Numbered from the stretch's first letter, positions 8,568 to 17,382 are shown. The stretch is DNA of 64,000 bases from DASPGQ01 sp035457705 (GCA_035457705.1 DATIBD010000060.1:1-64000), one strand, 5' to 3'. A program made the numbers and translations. Notes: generated by a model not told the origin, from the letters alone.

Positions 8568-9368
8568 CTACTTTCTTCCCACGAAATGGTCCATGGCGTC
8601 GTTGATCCCCATGAAGTTGGAGACGGCGTCGAACCAGCGGACGGGAAGTATTCGGAGCCAGGCGATGCTATGAACGAGGGGCGGCGTGAAAAGGCGAGGG
8701 CGGTCGGCCTCGATGGCGCGCAGGATCTTCTCGGTTAGCTTCGCTTCCGAGAAGATGGGCAGCAGAAACGAGAATCGCGACTCGACGCCCTCGAACATTC
8801 CGGTATCGACGAAATAGGGGCAGACCACGGTCGTCTTGATGTTGGCACCCCGTTTCTTGAGCTCGACCCGGAGGGATTCGTCGAATCCAACCGCGGCCCA
8901 CTTGCTCGCGCAGTAGTCCGAAAGACGGGCGACTCCGATGAGGCCCGCGGCGGAGGCAATGGTGACGAGATGACCGTGGTTTCGCTCGAGCATTCCCGGA
9001 AGAAACGCCTTCGTGGTCCAGAACAGGGACAGCGTGTTCACCTTCAGGCTGCGCTCGATCTTCTCGTCGGGGATCTCGAGGAAGCTCGAGCCGCTGACGA
9101 CGCCGGCGTTATTGATGAGCACGTCCACGGGCTCGTCCAGTCGACTCGCCAGGTCGTAGACGGCCTCGCGGTCCGACACATCGCATGCGAAGGCTTCGGC
9201 GGATCCGCCCGCGGAGGCGATCTCCTCCGAAACGCGGGCGAGTTTTTCGCCGTCGAGGTCCAACAGCCAGAGCGCTCCGCCGCGGCGGGAGATCTCGAGC
9301 GCCATGCGCCTTCCGAGCCCGCTTGCGGCCCCGGTGACGACGACACGGCTTTGTCCGAGACGCGTCAT
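8568..9368 (-). CDS. SDR-family NAD(P)-dependent oxidoreductase
   Basis: A 266-residue classical short-chain dehydrogenase. It has the cofactor motif TGAASGLG (12-19), NNAG (85-88), the catalytic Ser138, and YCASK with Tyr151 and Lys155. The C-terminal hydrophobic stretch (LVHSIAWLRILPVRWFDAVSNFMG) resembles the retinol-dehydrogenase/DHRS-type members, which act on membrane lipids or long hydrophobic alcohols. The substrate cannot be fixed from sequence. It is transcribed in the same direction as tetR and the acyl-CoA dehydrogenase but has about 45 bases and a promoter between, so it is probably a separate unit that may share lipid metabolism. Confidence 0.9.
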   Translation of the reverse strand: MTRLGQSRVVVTGAASGLGRRMALEISRRGGALWLLDLDGEKLARVSEEIASAGGSAEAFACDVSDREAVYDLASRLDEPVDVLINNAGVVSGSSFLEIPDEKIERSLKVNTLSLFWTTKAFLPGMLERNHGHLVTIASAAGLIGVARLSDYCASKWAAVGFDESLRVELKKRGANIKTTVVCPYFVDTGMFEGVESRFSFLLPIFSEAKLTEKILRAIEADRPRLFTPPLVHSIAWLRILPVRWFDAVSNFMGINDAMDHFVGRK

Positions 9369-9449
9369 GCTCGGGTGATTGTATCGCCGCCTTCGCCCTC
9401 GCCGTGAGCGAATCGAGCGGCGAACGGCTTAGAATAGGAGCTCGTCTTC

Positions 9450-10172
9450 ATGAAATCGATCGATTCTTTCGACCTCGTTCCCGGGCGCACGCTCGCCCGC
9501 AAGTACGAGATCGTCTCGCGCCTCGGCGGCGGATGGGAAGGCGAGGTTTACAGGATACGGGAAAAGACAACGGGCATCGAGCGGGCAGCGAAGCTCTTCT
9601 TCCCTCAGCGCAACCCCCGAAACAAGACCGCCAAGCGATACGCGCGAAAGCTGCACAAGCTGAGGGACTGTCCCATCGTGATCCAGTACCACACCGAAGA
9701 GACCGTCATCGTGCGCCGTACGCCAATGACCGTGCTCGTTTCCGAGTACGTAGAGGGCGAGCTCTTGAGTGAGTTTCTCGAGCGGCAGCCGGGCGGCCGG
9801 CTCCAACCGTTTCCCGCCCTTCACCTCTTGCACGCCCTGGTCAAAGGTGTCGAGTGCATCCACCGGCTTCGCGAGTACCACGGTGACCTGCACTCGGACA
9901 ACGTCATCGTCGAACATCACGGCCTGCGCTTCGATCTCAAGATCCTGGACTTCTTCCACTGGGAGGAATCCCCGAAACGCGAGGGCCTCCAGGACGACAT
10001 CTGCGATCTCGTCCGCATCTTCTACGACGCTCTCGGCGGAGCGCGCTTCTACGCGAAGCAACCGCAGGAGGTCAAGGACATCTGTTGCGGGCTGAAACGC
10101 TCTCTGGTTCTCAAGCGGTTTCCCACCGTGACCCACTTGAGACAGCATCTGGAAACGATGAGATGGGCATAG
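9450..10172 (+). CDS. small protein kinase-like protein
   Basis: A 240-residue protein consisting of a kinase fold only. It shows a glycine loop GGGWEGEV (26-33), Lys48 in AAKLF, the catalytic loop HGDLHSDN (144-151, Asp146, Asn151) and metal-binding Asp167 in LDFF where most kinases have DFG. HGDLHxxN loops are seen in kinases and in small-molecule phosphotransferases of the RIO/ABC1/aminoglycoside type, so the substrate may be protein or a small molecule. It ends inside the PP2C gene that follows (10-base overlap), which argues that kinase and phosphatase form one switch. Confidence 0.8.
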   Translation: MKSIDSFDLVPGRTLARKYEIVSRLGGGWEGEVYRIREKTTGIERAAKLFFPQRNPRNKTAKRYARKLHKLRDCPIVIQYHTEETVIVRRTPMTVLVSEYVEGELLSEFLERQPGGRLQPFPALHLLHALVKGVECIHRLREYHGDLHSDNVIVEHHGLRFDLKILDFFHWEESPKREGLQDDICDLVRIFYDALGGARFYAKQPQEVKDICCGLKRSLVLKRFPTVTHLRQHLETMRWA

Positions 10173-10987
10173 CGCCTAGGCTCGAGGCCGGCGAGGAGCG
10201 CGTATTCGTCGAGCAGGAGCATTTGAAGGAAGCCTTTTTCGCCGTCGGGAGCGGTCGGGTCTCGGTGCACTCGCGAAAAAGCCCCGCGAAGGCGACGTCG
10301 AACGAGGATGCCGCCGCCGTCCTCGTCACCGGGAACGACTCCGCGGTACTTGCGGTTGCGGACGGTCTCGGCGGTGCGCGCGCGGGCCAGCATGCCTCCG
10401 CGATGGCGGTGCAATCGCTAGTCGGCGCCGTGACCGAAGGGATTCGCGGCGAGCAGGAGATCCGGGCGGCAATTCTCGACGGTTTCGAGCGCGCCAACGA
10501 ACGGGTTCTGGCCCTAGGTGTCGGGGCGGCCACGACCCTCTCCGTCGCCGAGGTCGACGGGCGTTCCGTTCGTCCGTACCACGTCGGTGATTCTTTCATC
10601 CTCGTGACCGGCAACCGCGGACGGATCAAGCTGCAGACGATCTCTCACTCGCCGGTGGGATACGGCGTCGAGTCGGGTCTGCTCGACGAGCGCGCGGCGA
10701 TGCATCACGAAGAACGACACGTGATCAGCAACGTCATCGGTAGCAGCGATATGCGTATCGACGTGGGGATCCCGCTGAAGCTTGCTCCTCGCGATACCCT
10801 TCTGCTCGCGAGCGACGGGCTGTCCGACAATCTTCACACCGTCGAGATCGTCGATCGGGTCCGCCGCGGGTCTCTCGAGACGGTCACCCGTCGGCTGTCC
10901 CAGAGCGTTCACGACCGGATGGCCGAGTCCGAAGGCGGCAGCCCCTCGAAGCCGGACGATGTGACGTTTCTGATCTTCCGTCTCTAA
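10163..10987 (+). CDS. PP2C-family protein phosphatase
   Basis: A 274-residue protein with the PP2C motifs in order: SNEDAAAV (Asp49), AVADGLGG (Asp67-Gly68), ATTLSVAEV, YHVGDSFILV, LLLASDGLSD (Asp218) and PDDVTFLIF (Asp266). All expected metal-binding aspartates are present. The ATG at 10163 overlaps the kinase gene by 10 bases and leaves a 30-residue N-terminal lead before the catalytic domain. Pairing with the upstream kinase suggests it removes the phosphate that kinase adds. No membrane segment or sensor domain is visible. Confidence 0.9.
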   Translation: MGIAPRLEAGEERVFVEQEHLKEAFFAVGSGRVSVHSRKSPAKATSNEDAAAVLVTGNDSAVLAVADGLGGARAGQHASAMAVQSLVGAVTEGIRGEQEIRAAILDGFERANERVLALGVGAATTLSVAEVDGRSVRPYHVGDSFILVTGNRGRIKLQTISHSPVGYGVESGLLDERAAMHHEERHVISNVIGSSDMRIDVGIPLKLAPRDTLLLASDGLSDNLHTVEIVDRVRRGSLETVTRRLSQSVHDRMAESEGGSPSKPDDVTFLIFRL

Positions 10988-11162
10988 CTAATACATGTCC
11001 TTCCCACGTTCCTCAGCATTCTGCCGTTTTGTCGGGGATTGTAAGGGATCCGCAAGTGGGCTAGATGGGCGTTGCGGTTCCGTGTAATGTGACCTACTCG
11101 GCGTGCCTGCGTCAGCGGTCGTCCGTAGGGGTGGGCCACGAGCAGGGGAGGGGATCGCAACG

Positions 11163-12299
11163 ATGAAACCCAAAAGAAGTCGTCAATTTCGGTTCCGTGT
11201 GATGGTGCTCGTAGCGGCGGTGGCGTTCTTGCCTTTGCTGCTCGAGGTCGACGGGTCGCTCGCGCAGCAGTCGGGGACGAATACGTTCCGGCTCTTGACC
11301 TTCGAGGTCGGTAACAGCGGTTCGCGACTCGGCACCACCCGCGGCGACGGTGAACAAGACATCGTCGATGTTCACAACGCCGTGCTCTACCTGACGAAGA
11401 CAGGAGCGTCGGAAGTAGATGGCTTGGCGCCAATTCCCATCGACATGCGCTCGCTGATCGAGGCTGGTGACGCGTCGGTGCAGTCGGTGAAGATCGTGCA
11501 CGACGTCATCAGCCGAGTGAAAGCTAGCGGCAGCTTTACCGAGCCCGGAGGTTCGGCGCGTGTGTTTCACCCTCCGTCCGGGGTCCGCTATCTGCCTCCC
11601 ATCCCCAATCCATCGAAAGTTTTCGGGGGAGCGGGAGCGTACCTACGTCCGAATCCCGACGGAACGCCGGGCAACTACGACAAGGTTGAGTTTCCAAGCT
11701 TTTTTCTGAAACCGCCGTCGTCGCTCACCGGTCACGACACCGACATCAACCTGCGGGGACTTCTGACGCGAGGTGTCTACGAACCGGAATGCGCCGTGAT
11801 CATCAAGAAGCGCGCTAAGTTCGTTCCTCAGTCGGAAGTCATGGACTACGTCTTCGGATTCACGAACTTCAACGACGTGAGCTCGCGTGACCTGCCGGCG
11901 GGGGAGCACACCTCGCAGGGGAGCAACATGAGCAAAGGGCTCGATACGTTCACGCCGCTCGGGCCGTACATCACCCTCGCGGAAGACGTGCCCGATCCCG
12001 CCAATCTCGAGATCGTCGCCACCGTCGACGGCGTGCGTCACGAATGGCCGCACAAGAACGGAAACACCAATTTCCTGACGTTTTCGCTCGAGGAGTCGAT
12101 CTCGTACCTCAGCGAGCGGATGACTTTGGAGCCGGGGGATGTCGTTTCGACGGGCGTTCCCAGCCCATCGATGCCGTTTGCCGCGGGCGAGACGATCGAG
12201 ATCTCCATCGGAAACCTCGGGACGCTTCGAAACCGCGTCGTCTCGGAGCCTCATCCGGGTTGGTCGCCGATACAGCCACGGAAAGCACACCAAGACTAG
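11163..12299 (+). CDS. exported fumarylacetoacetate hydrolase-family protein (1)
   Basis: A 378-residue protein with an N-terminal signal (basic KPKRSRQFRFR, then VMVLVAAVAFLPLLL, cleavage near SLAQQ). The mature part has the FAH fold: metal ligands in YEPECAVIIKK and the second motif FGFTNFNDVSSRDL, followed by DTFTPLGPYIT and LEPGDVVSTGVPS, the FAH substrate-loop motifs. FAH-family enzymes cleave C-C bonds or isomerise and hydrate beta-diketo acids, normally in the cytoplasm. A second exported FAH gene follows. ATG 11163 is chosen because the signal peptide begins there. Repeat copy A begins within its stop codon. Confidence 0.85.
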   Translation: MKPKRSRQFRFRVMVLVAAVAFLPLLLEVDGSLAQQSGTNTFRLLTFEVGNSGSRLGTTRGDGEQDIVDVHNAVLYLTKTGASEVDGLAPIPIDMRSLIEAGDASVQSVKIVHDVISRVKASGSFTEPGGSARVFHPPSGVRYLPPIPNPSKVFGGAGAYLRPNPDGTPGNYDKVEFPSFFLKPPSSLTGHDTDINLRGLLTRGVYEPECAVIIKKRAKFVPQSEVMDYVFGFTNFNDVSSRDLPAGEHTSQGSNMSKGLDTFTPLGPYITLAEDVPDPANLEIVATVDGVRHEWPHKNGNTNFLTFSLEESISYLSERMTLEPGDVVSTGVPSPSMPFAAGETIEISIGNLGTLRNRVVSEPHPGWSPIQPRKAHQD

Positions 12300-12450
12300 C
12301 AGGCTGATGAAAAAGCACAGTCCAGCGCGCGCGAGCGGAGCGAGCCCGGCGCAATCGTCCGCATCGGACTCCTTCGTGGGTATCAGATGTGAGCACGCAG
12401 TGCGAATAATTGCCGCGCCGGAAGCATCGAGCACTCTGTAGGTCTTTCTA
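12298..12450 (+). repeat. dispersed hairpin repeat, copy A
   Basis: It begins AGCAGGCTGATGAAAAAGC, continues with GCGAGCGGAGCGAGCCCGGC and ends with ATCGAGCACTCTG. The first A and G are the last two bases of the upstream stop codon. The second-hairpin region differs from copies B, E1 and E2. It shares the loop sequence TGATGAAAAAG with the other copies. Confidence 0.8.
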
Positions 12451-12469
12451 ATCAAGGAGGAAGAAGCTG

Positions 12470-13621
12470 ATGAGAAACATGGCGATGACCGTCTTGTTGA
12501 TGTCGTTGTCGAGTGCGAGCTCAGTTCTGGCTCAAAGCCAGATGGAGTCCGTGGAGCCGTTCAAGCTCGGCACCTTTCAAATCGATGCAGGGCCGACCGT
12601 GGGCATCGTGCTACAAGAACGGTACGTCATAGAGCTCAACCCCGCGAACGCCGCCCTGGAGCTGAATCCCGGTTATCCGCGGGTACCGATGCCCGCCGAT
12701 ATGCTCGAGCTGATCGGTCGCTATGGGTACGGACTCAAGTACCGGATTTACGAGATCGTGAACGATGCGGTCAACAACAAGCGTCTCATGGGCGATGGAA
12801 GACCGGGCTACATCCACGATGTCGACGACGTCCGCACCCTCGCACCCATCCTCTATCCGGGTAAAATCCTGAACGCGGCGGTGAACTTCTACAGCCACGC
12901 TTGCGAGGGTTGCAGCGAGGAGGAGCTCCGAGAGAGTAATCGTCGCCGGCAAGAGAACCGGGGCGTCCCCTACCTCTTCCTCAAGCCGTCGAAGGGCGCG
13001 GTGATCGGAACCGGAGAGCCGATCGTCATTCCCGATGGTCGCGATCGGATCGACTGGGAAGTCGAGCTGGGCACCGTGATCGGCCGTCCTGCCCGCTACG
13101 TTTCGGCCGCCGAGGCCCAGGACTACGTTTTCGGTTATGTGGTGTCGATCGACGTCTCCGATCGCGGTGGCCGTCCTCCGGGAGGCTTCGGGTCGGGCTC
13201 GGACTGGCTGGTTGGCAAAGGACACCAGAGCTTCGCCCCGATGGGTCCGTGGATCGTGCCGAAGGAGTTCTATGGCGACCCGATGGAGCGTCTGCATCAA
13301 CAGCTCACGATCGATGGGGTCACGGTCCAGGAAGCCAAGGCCGGGGACATGATCCACTCTCTTTGGGAGCTGATCGAGTACGGCTCGTCGATTATCACGC
13401 TCTATCCCGGCGACGTGCTCAACAGCGGCACGTCGAGCGGCACCTCGTCCGGAGCGTTCGCCGAGGGCACAAGGAGCGGATACTTGAAGCCCGGCGAGAC
13501 GATCGAGGCCACCATCGAGGGCGTCGGTACCATCCGGATGCCCGCGGTGGCAGGTGAGCCGCTCCCGGGCGATCTCAGCGGCGCACATCTCCCGCCTGTC
13601 AAAACCTATCGGGAGAACTAG
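12470..13621 (+). CDS. exported fumarylacetoacetate hydrolase-family protein (2)
   Basis: A 383-residue protein with a signal peptide (MRNMAMTVLLMSLSSASSVLA, cleavage after VLA). The mature protein has the FAH metal-binding motifs IDWEVELGTVIG and GYVVSIDVSDRG, then SFAPMGPWIV and LYPGDVLNSGT. A strong ribosome site (AAGGAGGA) precedes the ATG by 8 bases. A low-complexity insert rich in Ser, Gly and Thr (SGTSSGTSSGAF) sits beside the substrate loop. It shares family and export signal with the preceding gene but differs strongly in sequence, so this is not a recent duplication. Confidence 0.87.
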   Translation: MRNMAMTVLLMSLSSASSVLAQSQMESVEPFKLGTFQIDAGPTVGIVLQERYVIELNPANAALELNPGYPRVPMPADMLELIGRYGYGLKYRIYEIVNDAVNNKRLMGDGRPGYIHDVDDVRTLAPILYPGKILNAAVNFYSHACEGCSEEELRESNRRRQENRGVPYLFLKPSKGAVIGTGEPIVIPDGRDRIDWEVELGTVIGRPARYVSAAEAQDYVFGYVVSIDVSDRGGRPPGGFGSGSDWLVGKGHQSFAPMGPWIVPKEFYGDPMERLHQQLTIDGVTVQEAKAGDMIHSLWELIEYGSSIITLYPGDVLNSGTSSGTSSGAFAEGTRSGYLKPGETIEATIEGVGTIRMPAVAGEPLPGDLSGAHLPPVKTYREN

Positions 13622-13730
13622 AAATCTCGCGGGGAAGGATTCCAGGCGCGTAATAGACGGCTGCCGGGAAGCGTTCGTCGGCATGCCCTCACGGCGTTAG
13701 ACTCGTGTCTTGCAGCTCTGGAGGATCGCC

Positions 13731-14756
13731 ATGAACCGACGTGCATTTCTCGAGCTCGCGGGCCTCGCGAGCTTCTCCGCCACCGGCCGCGCCGCCGGCG
13801 TCCCGGCACCGAAGCTGGCGCTTGCCTGCGCCGACTACCTTCGCTTCACTCCGTTCGCGACCGGCGACTATCGGCCAAAAGATCTCGATCTCACCTGGAT
13901 CCGAGGCGACCGCAGCGAGATGCTCCGCCGCGCGGTGAGCGATCCCGAGATCCAGGGCGGCGAGGCGTCGATGCTGCAACACCTCGTGCGGGTCGATCGG
14001 GGGGACCGCTCGCTCGTGGCCGTCCCGGTGTTTCCTCTGCGGAATTTCACTGCGCGCGACATCTATATTAGAAAGGACGACGCGATGAGAGCGGCCGATC
14101 TGAGCGGCCGCCGGATCGGCGTCTACAGCTGGGCCGCGAGCGGCTCGGTCTGGTATCGGCACCTCCTGCGCCACCTCGGGGTCGATCCGGCGAAGATGAC
14201 CTGGACCGTGGGAGGGGTCGACGCGCCTTCGAGGGTGAGCTCTGTCGCTCCTTTTCCGTCTCACGTTCGCGACGCGCCCGAGGGCCGCTCGCTCGTGGAT
14301 CTCCTCCTGGCGGGCGAGGTCGACGCCGTCTTCGCTCCCATCCCGCCGAAGTCGTATCACCCGGTGGACGGGCCGCTCGCTCGGCTCGTTCCGGACTTTC
14401 GCACCATGGAGAAGCGTTACTTCGAGGAGACCCGTTGTTACCCGCCGCAGCACGTGATCGTGTTGAAACGGGATGCGTGGGATCAGGATCGCTCCGTCGG
14501 CCGGAGGCTCGTCGACGCATTCGACGAGTGCGAGGCGCGGTTCCAGGCGAATCAGCACCTTTTCCCCTACGGCCCTCCCTGGCTCATCGCCGAGGTCGAG
14601 GAGACGGATTTGCTCATGGGGCGGGACTACGCGATGCACGGCCTGGAGAGAAACCGAGGGCAGGTCGACGCGTTCTGTGAATCGGCGTTTCTCGATGGTC
14701 TCACCACGAGACGCCTCGGCGTCGACGAGTTCTTCTCCGAGTATCTCGCGGCTTGA
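13731..14756 (+). CDS. exported NMT1/4,5-dihydroxyphthalate decarboxylase-like protein
   Basis: A 341-residue protein that starts MNRRAFLELAGLASFSATG, a twin-arginine-like signal. The body resembles the NMT1/THI5-like binding-protein superfamily, especially the branch annotated as 4,5-dihydroxyphthalate decarboxylase: LALACADYLRFTPFATGD, GGEASMLQHLV, FPLRNFTARDIYI, LSGRRIGVYSW, YPPQHVIVLKRD. Members either bind a small ligand for transport or decarboxylate aromatic acids. It is third in a row of exported proteins after the FAH pair, which suggests a shared periplasmic task on organic acids. ATG 13731 is preferred over a start seven codons earlier because the signal begins there. Confidence 0.82.
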   Translation: MNRRAFLELAGLASFSATGRAAGVPAPKLALACADYLRFTPFATGDYRPKDLDLTWIRGDRSEMLRRAVSDPEIQGGEASMLQHLVRVDRGDRSLVAVPVFPLRNFTARDIYIRKDDAMRAADLSGRRIGVYSWAASGSVWYRHLLRHLGVDPAKMTWTVGGVDAPSRVSSVAPFPSHVRDAPEGRSLVDLLLAGEVDAVFAPIPPKSYHPVDGPLARLVPDFRTMEKRYFEETRCYPPQHVIVLKRDAWDQDRSVGRRLVDAFDECEARFQANQHLFPYGPPWLIAEVEETDLLMGRDYAMHGLERNRGQVDAFCESAFLDGLTTRRLGVDEFFSEYLAA

Positions 14757-14813
14757 AAACCGTAAGGGACTGGGTAACTCAACGAAGGGTCGTGTCACTT
14801 GACGGCGCAGGCG

Positions 14814-16253
14814 CTAGCCCGCCTGCGAGAGCCGAGTGAGCTCGTCGAAGAGAGAAGCGCGCTCCGCCCGCAAGGCCGCGAGCGCATGCGATCGCCGCCA
14901 GCGAGTCAAACGAACCCGCACCGCGCGAAACGTCTGGCGCGCAAGCATCTGATAATGGAGTACGACGTAGGCGCTCACCGCGCTCGAGACGAAAGCAAGC
15001 GCTCCCGTCAGCACCGGCGCCTGGGAAATCTGAGGGTAGAGCCCCGAGAGCCTCGTGTGACCCCATCCCACGAGAAGGGCGACTGCTAGCCAAGTGAGCG
15101 GGAACGCCAACGCCCCCACGACGAGCTTTGACGAGGCGATATCCTTGGGCTCGCCGGCCGCCCACTTCGACGTCGCCCACACCAGAAGCCCAGCGGGCAG
15201 GTTCACGACATAACCGATTAGAAATAGCGGCGGCAGAACGAAGTAAACAAGAAACGCCTGAAGCGCGATCCGAAACGCCAGCCCGATTGAGAACTTTCCG
15301 GTCGCGTAGAGCTCGTGGTCTTCCACGCCGAGCGCCCGCAAATCGCGATCGTACTCACGAATTCGCGCAACCATCCGCTCGACCTCTCTGGGATGGGTCC
15401 GGAGCCGCTCGTTGTAGCCCGCCCAGACCCTTCTGAAGGCGAGAACGCGCTCTTTCATATCCGGGCGCTCGAGAGTCTTCCCTCTTCGATGCGCGTACTC
15501 AGCGCGAAACAACTTTCGCGCCCGGTGCATCGTGTGGTGGAGATCCCAGCTTTCCGTCGCGTGAGCGACGTCGCGCAACGTTTGCTCGAGCGTGTCCGTG
15601 AGCGCCCGGTAATGGGCTCGCCGCTCGTCTTCGCTCGCCGTTGAAGCGGGAGGGTTGGCGACCGGCTCTTCGAGCTCGAGCGGCGAATGAAAGATGACGA
15701 GCACGCTCGATCGGAAGAGCGACTTTTGATCGTAGTGGAGCCCAACCGGAATGATGACCGGCAGCGGCCCTCCCGATGGTGTCAACTCCCGAGCGCGATG
15801 GTAGAGTCGCGCGGCTCCCGTCTTGAGCTCCGTCGGGTAGGGCGCGTCGTGGCTCTGCCCTTCGGGAAACAGAAGCGCAAACGCACCCTCCACCACCGCA
15901 CGAGCCATCGCGTCGAGACTCTTTCGGTTCGCCTCCCGAAGCACCGCTCCATCGACGTCCAACGAAAAATCCCGGCGGCGATAAACCGGCACCACCCCCA
16001 GCGCGCGCATCATCCATCCGAGAATCGGCCAACGAAAAAGCCCGTGTCGCGCCCCGACCACGATACGCCCCGGGTACTGACTCAGGATGAGCGTTCCGTC
16101 GAGTAGTGCGTTCGGATGCCACGCGATGAAGATCCCGCCGCCCGAGGAAGGAAGATTCTCGAGCCCCGAAACCTCGACGCGGCGAAAAAACATCCGCACG
16201 AGCACACGAAGCACGTTCGCACTCGCGCGGTAGAGGGAAGAACCCTGGATCAT
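14814..16253 (-). CDS. PlsC-type lysophospholipid acyltransferase with membrane tail
   Basis: A 479-residue protein. Residues 20-230 form the acyltransferase domain: FIAWHPNALLDGTLI carries the HxxxxD catalytic pair (H-P-N-A-L-L-D variant), GWMMRALGVVPVYRR is block II, and LLFPEGQSHD is block III. The last 180 residues hold several hydrophobic segments (FLVYFVLPPLFLIGYVVNL, LVVGALAFPLTWLAVALLV, VLTGALAFVSSAVSAYVVL), so it is an integral membrane protein. It probably acylates glycerol phosphate or lysophosphatidate, but this longer type has no assigned substrate. Confidence 0.87.
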   Translation of the reverse strand: MIQGSSLYRASANVLRVLVRMFFRRVEVSGLENLPSSGGGIFIAWHPNALLDGTLILSQYPGRIVVGARHGLFRWPILGWMMRALGVVPVYRRRDFSLDVDGAVLREANRKSLDAMARAVVEGAFALLFPEGQSHDAPYPTELKTGAARLYHRARELTPSGGPLPVIIPVGLHYDQKSLFRSSVLVIFHSPLELEEPVANPPASTASEDERRAHYRALTDTLEQTLRDVAHATESWDLHHTMHRARKLFRAEYAHRRGKTLERPDMKERVLAFRRVWAGYNERLRTHPREVERMVARIREYDRDLRALGVEDHELYATGKFSIGLAFRIALQAFLVYFVLPPLFLIGYVVNLPAGLLVWATSKWAAGEPKDIASSKLVVGALAFPLTWLAVALLVGWGHTRLSGLYPQISQAPVLTGALAFVSSAVSAYVVLHYQMLARQTFRAVRVRLTRWRRSHALAALRAERASLFDELTRLSQAG

Positions 16254-16277
16254 CTAACTCGATCATCATAATTGCTT

Positions 16278-16297
16278 GGCCTCCTTCGGAGGAGGCC
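16278..16297. other. short hairpin upstream of the acyltransferase gene
   Basis: GGCCTCC and GGAGGCC form a perfect 7-base stem around TTCGGA. There is no T run on either side, so I cannot say whether it ends transcription. Confidence 0.35.
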
Positions 16298-16470
16298 GGC
16301 GTGTCCAAATGGCTCGCTCGCTCGGGGACTTGCTTTGTCGAGGCTCATAGCCGAACGCCTCGAACCCCCGTCTCGCTCGTCTCTCGTAACCCCCTCGAGA
16401 TGCTGAGCCCGCGACACTTACTCTGCACCGCCCACCCTCCATCGATTGGCGTCGGCGGAGAGAGCCAGCG

Positions 16471-16887
16471 TTACGCCGGCAGGATCAGGAAATGGTCGGC
16501 GTGACGAGGCCGCACCGCGCCGAAGTGCCGCTGGTCGAGCGTGGCCACTTTCTGCTCCCCAAGCTTTTCGCAAGTGACCATGACCGCCGCATCCACCATT
16601 CCCAGGTCCAGGTCTCGATATTCCGACTGGAGATCGGCCACGCGCCTCATTTCTGCGATCGAGAGCTGCTCCAAACGATACGCGCCTTCCGCAATGTCCG
16701 CGAGAAAGATAGACCACACCTCGGCCTGCAATCTTTTGCGAATCCAGTAGTCGATCTCCACCAAGGTCGCCGCTACGACGATGAGAGGTTCGTGGATCTC
16801 TTCCAGAACATTCACACAACGAGCATGCGCCGGATCGTCCGCGTCCAGAATCGCCAGGATGGGGCCCGTATCGAGAACGAGTGACAC
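16471..16887 (-). CDS. vapC: VapC-type PIN-domain toxin
   Basis: A 138-residue PIN-domain ribonuclease. The acidic site is complete: Asp6 in LVLDTGP, Glu44 in TLVEIDYW, Asp99 in GMVDAAVM and Asp118 in TLDQRHF. VapC toxins cut tRNA or rRNA until neutralised by VapB. The GTG start directly follows the antitoxin stop (TAA then GTG), so the two genes are tightly coupled. Confidence 0.9.
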   Translation of the reverse strand: MSLVLDTGPILAILDADDPAHARCVNVLEEIHEPLIVVAATLVEIDYWIRKRLQAEVWSIFLADIAEGAYRLEQLSIAEMRRVADLQSEYRDLDLGMVDAAVMVTCEKLGEQKVATLDQRHFGAVRPRHADHFLILPA

Positions 16888-17112
16888 TTACTGGTTCGCA
16901 GGAAGGTCTTCGCGGTCCACACTGTCCTGGGACACACCCGACCCCGACCGTCCAATTCCTACGTGCGGACGACGGCTACGACGCAGCTCCTCCGCTTTCT
17001 CCTTCAAGAACTCGCCAACCAGCGTAGCGAGCGAGACCCCCCTCCGCTTGGCCTCCGCCCGGAGGGTCTCCAGAACTTCGTCCTCCGCGGCAATCGTGGT
17101 CCTTCGTGTCAT
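16888..17112 (-). CDS. vapB: VapB-type antitoxin with ribbon-helix-helix motif
   Basis: A 74-residue protein starting MTRRTTIAAEDEVLETLRAEAKRRGVSLATLVGEFLKEKAEELR, a ribbon-helix-helix DNA-binding N-terminus, followed by a disordered C-terminal part that would bind the toxin. The ATG at 17112 is preferred over an upstream in-frame ATG because the upstream codons cross the palindromic operator. It lies directly before vapC. Confidence 0.85.
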   Translation of the reverse strand: MTRRTTIAAEDEVLETLRAEAKRRGVSLATLVGEFLKEKAEELRRSRRPHVGIGRSGSGVSQDSVDREDLPANQ

Positions 17113-17124
17113 CAGACGGATGGT

Positions 17125-17144
17125 ATCTGATTCATGAATCAGAT
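17125..17144. promoter_or_regulatory. 20-base perfect palindrome, vapBC operator
   Basis: ATCTGATTCA is followed directly by its reverse complement TGAATCAGAT, a perfect 20-base palindrome located 12 bases upstream of the vapB ATG. Ribbon-helix-helix antitoxins bind such sites as dimers of dimers to repress their own operon, so this is the probable operator. Confidence 0.78.
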
Positions 17145-17382
17145 GCAACGCGAGACGCAATCAAGCGCCCAGTTCTGACGAGCCTGCTACTGTCTCGAGC
17201 ACGATCTCGGGTCTTTCCGACAGTAGGCGCCTTGGGTGAAGAGAGTTTCGAGAAGTCCCGCGTTCTGAAGTCGGCGACAAGACCATGATTCCGTCGAAGC
17301 AGCCCGATGGGGACGTGCGCCGGGCTTTATCATCCCAATGTCAACGACGTCCGCACCTGCGTCTTCTATAATCGCGGGGCTC

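Noticed and set aside
12301..12455. short minus-strand peptides containing DDCAGLAPLA in several repeat copies
   Set aside because: The same peptide appears wherever the repeat occurs, in different frames of the neighbouring sequence; it is a by-product of the conserved GAGCCCGGCGCA segment, not a gene.
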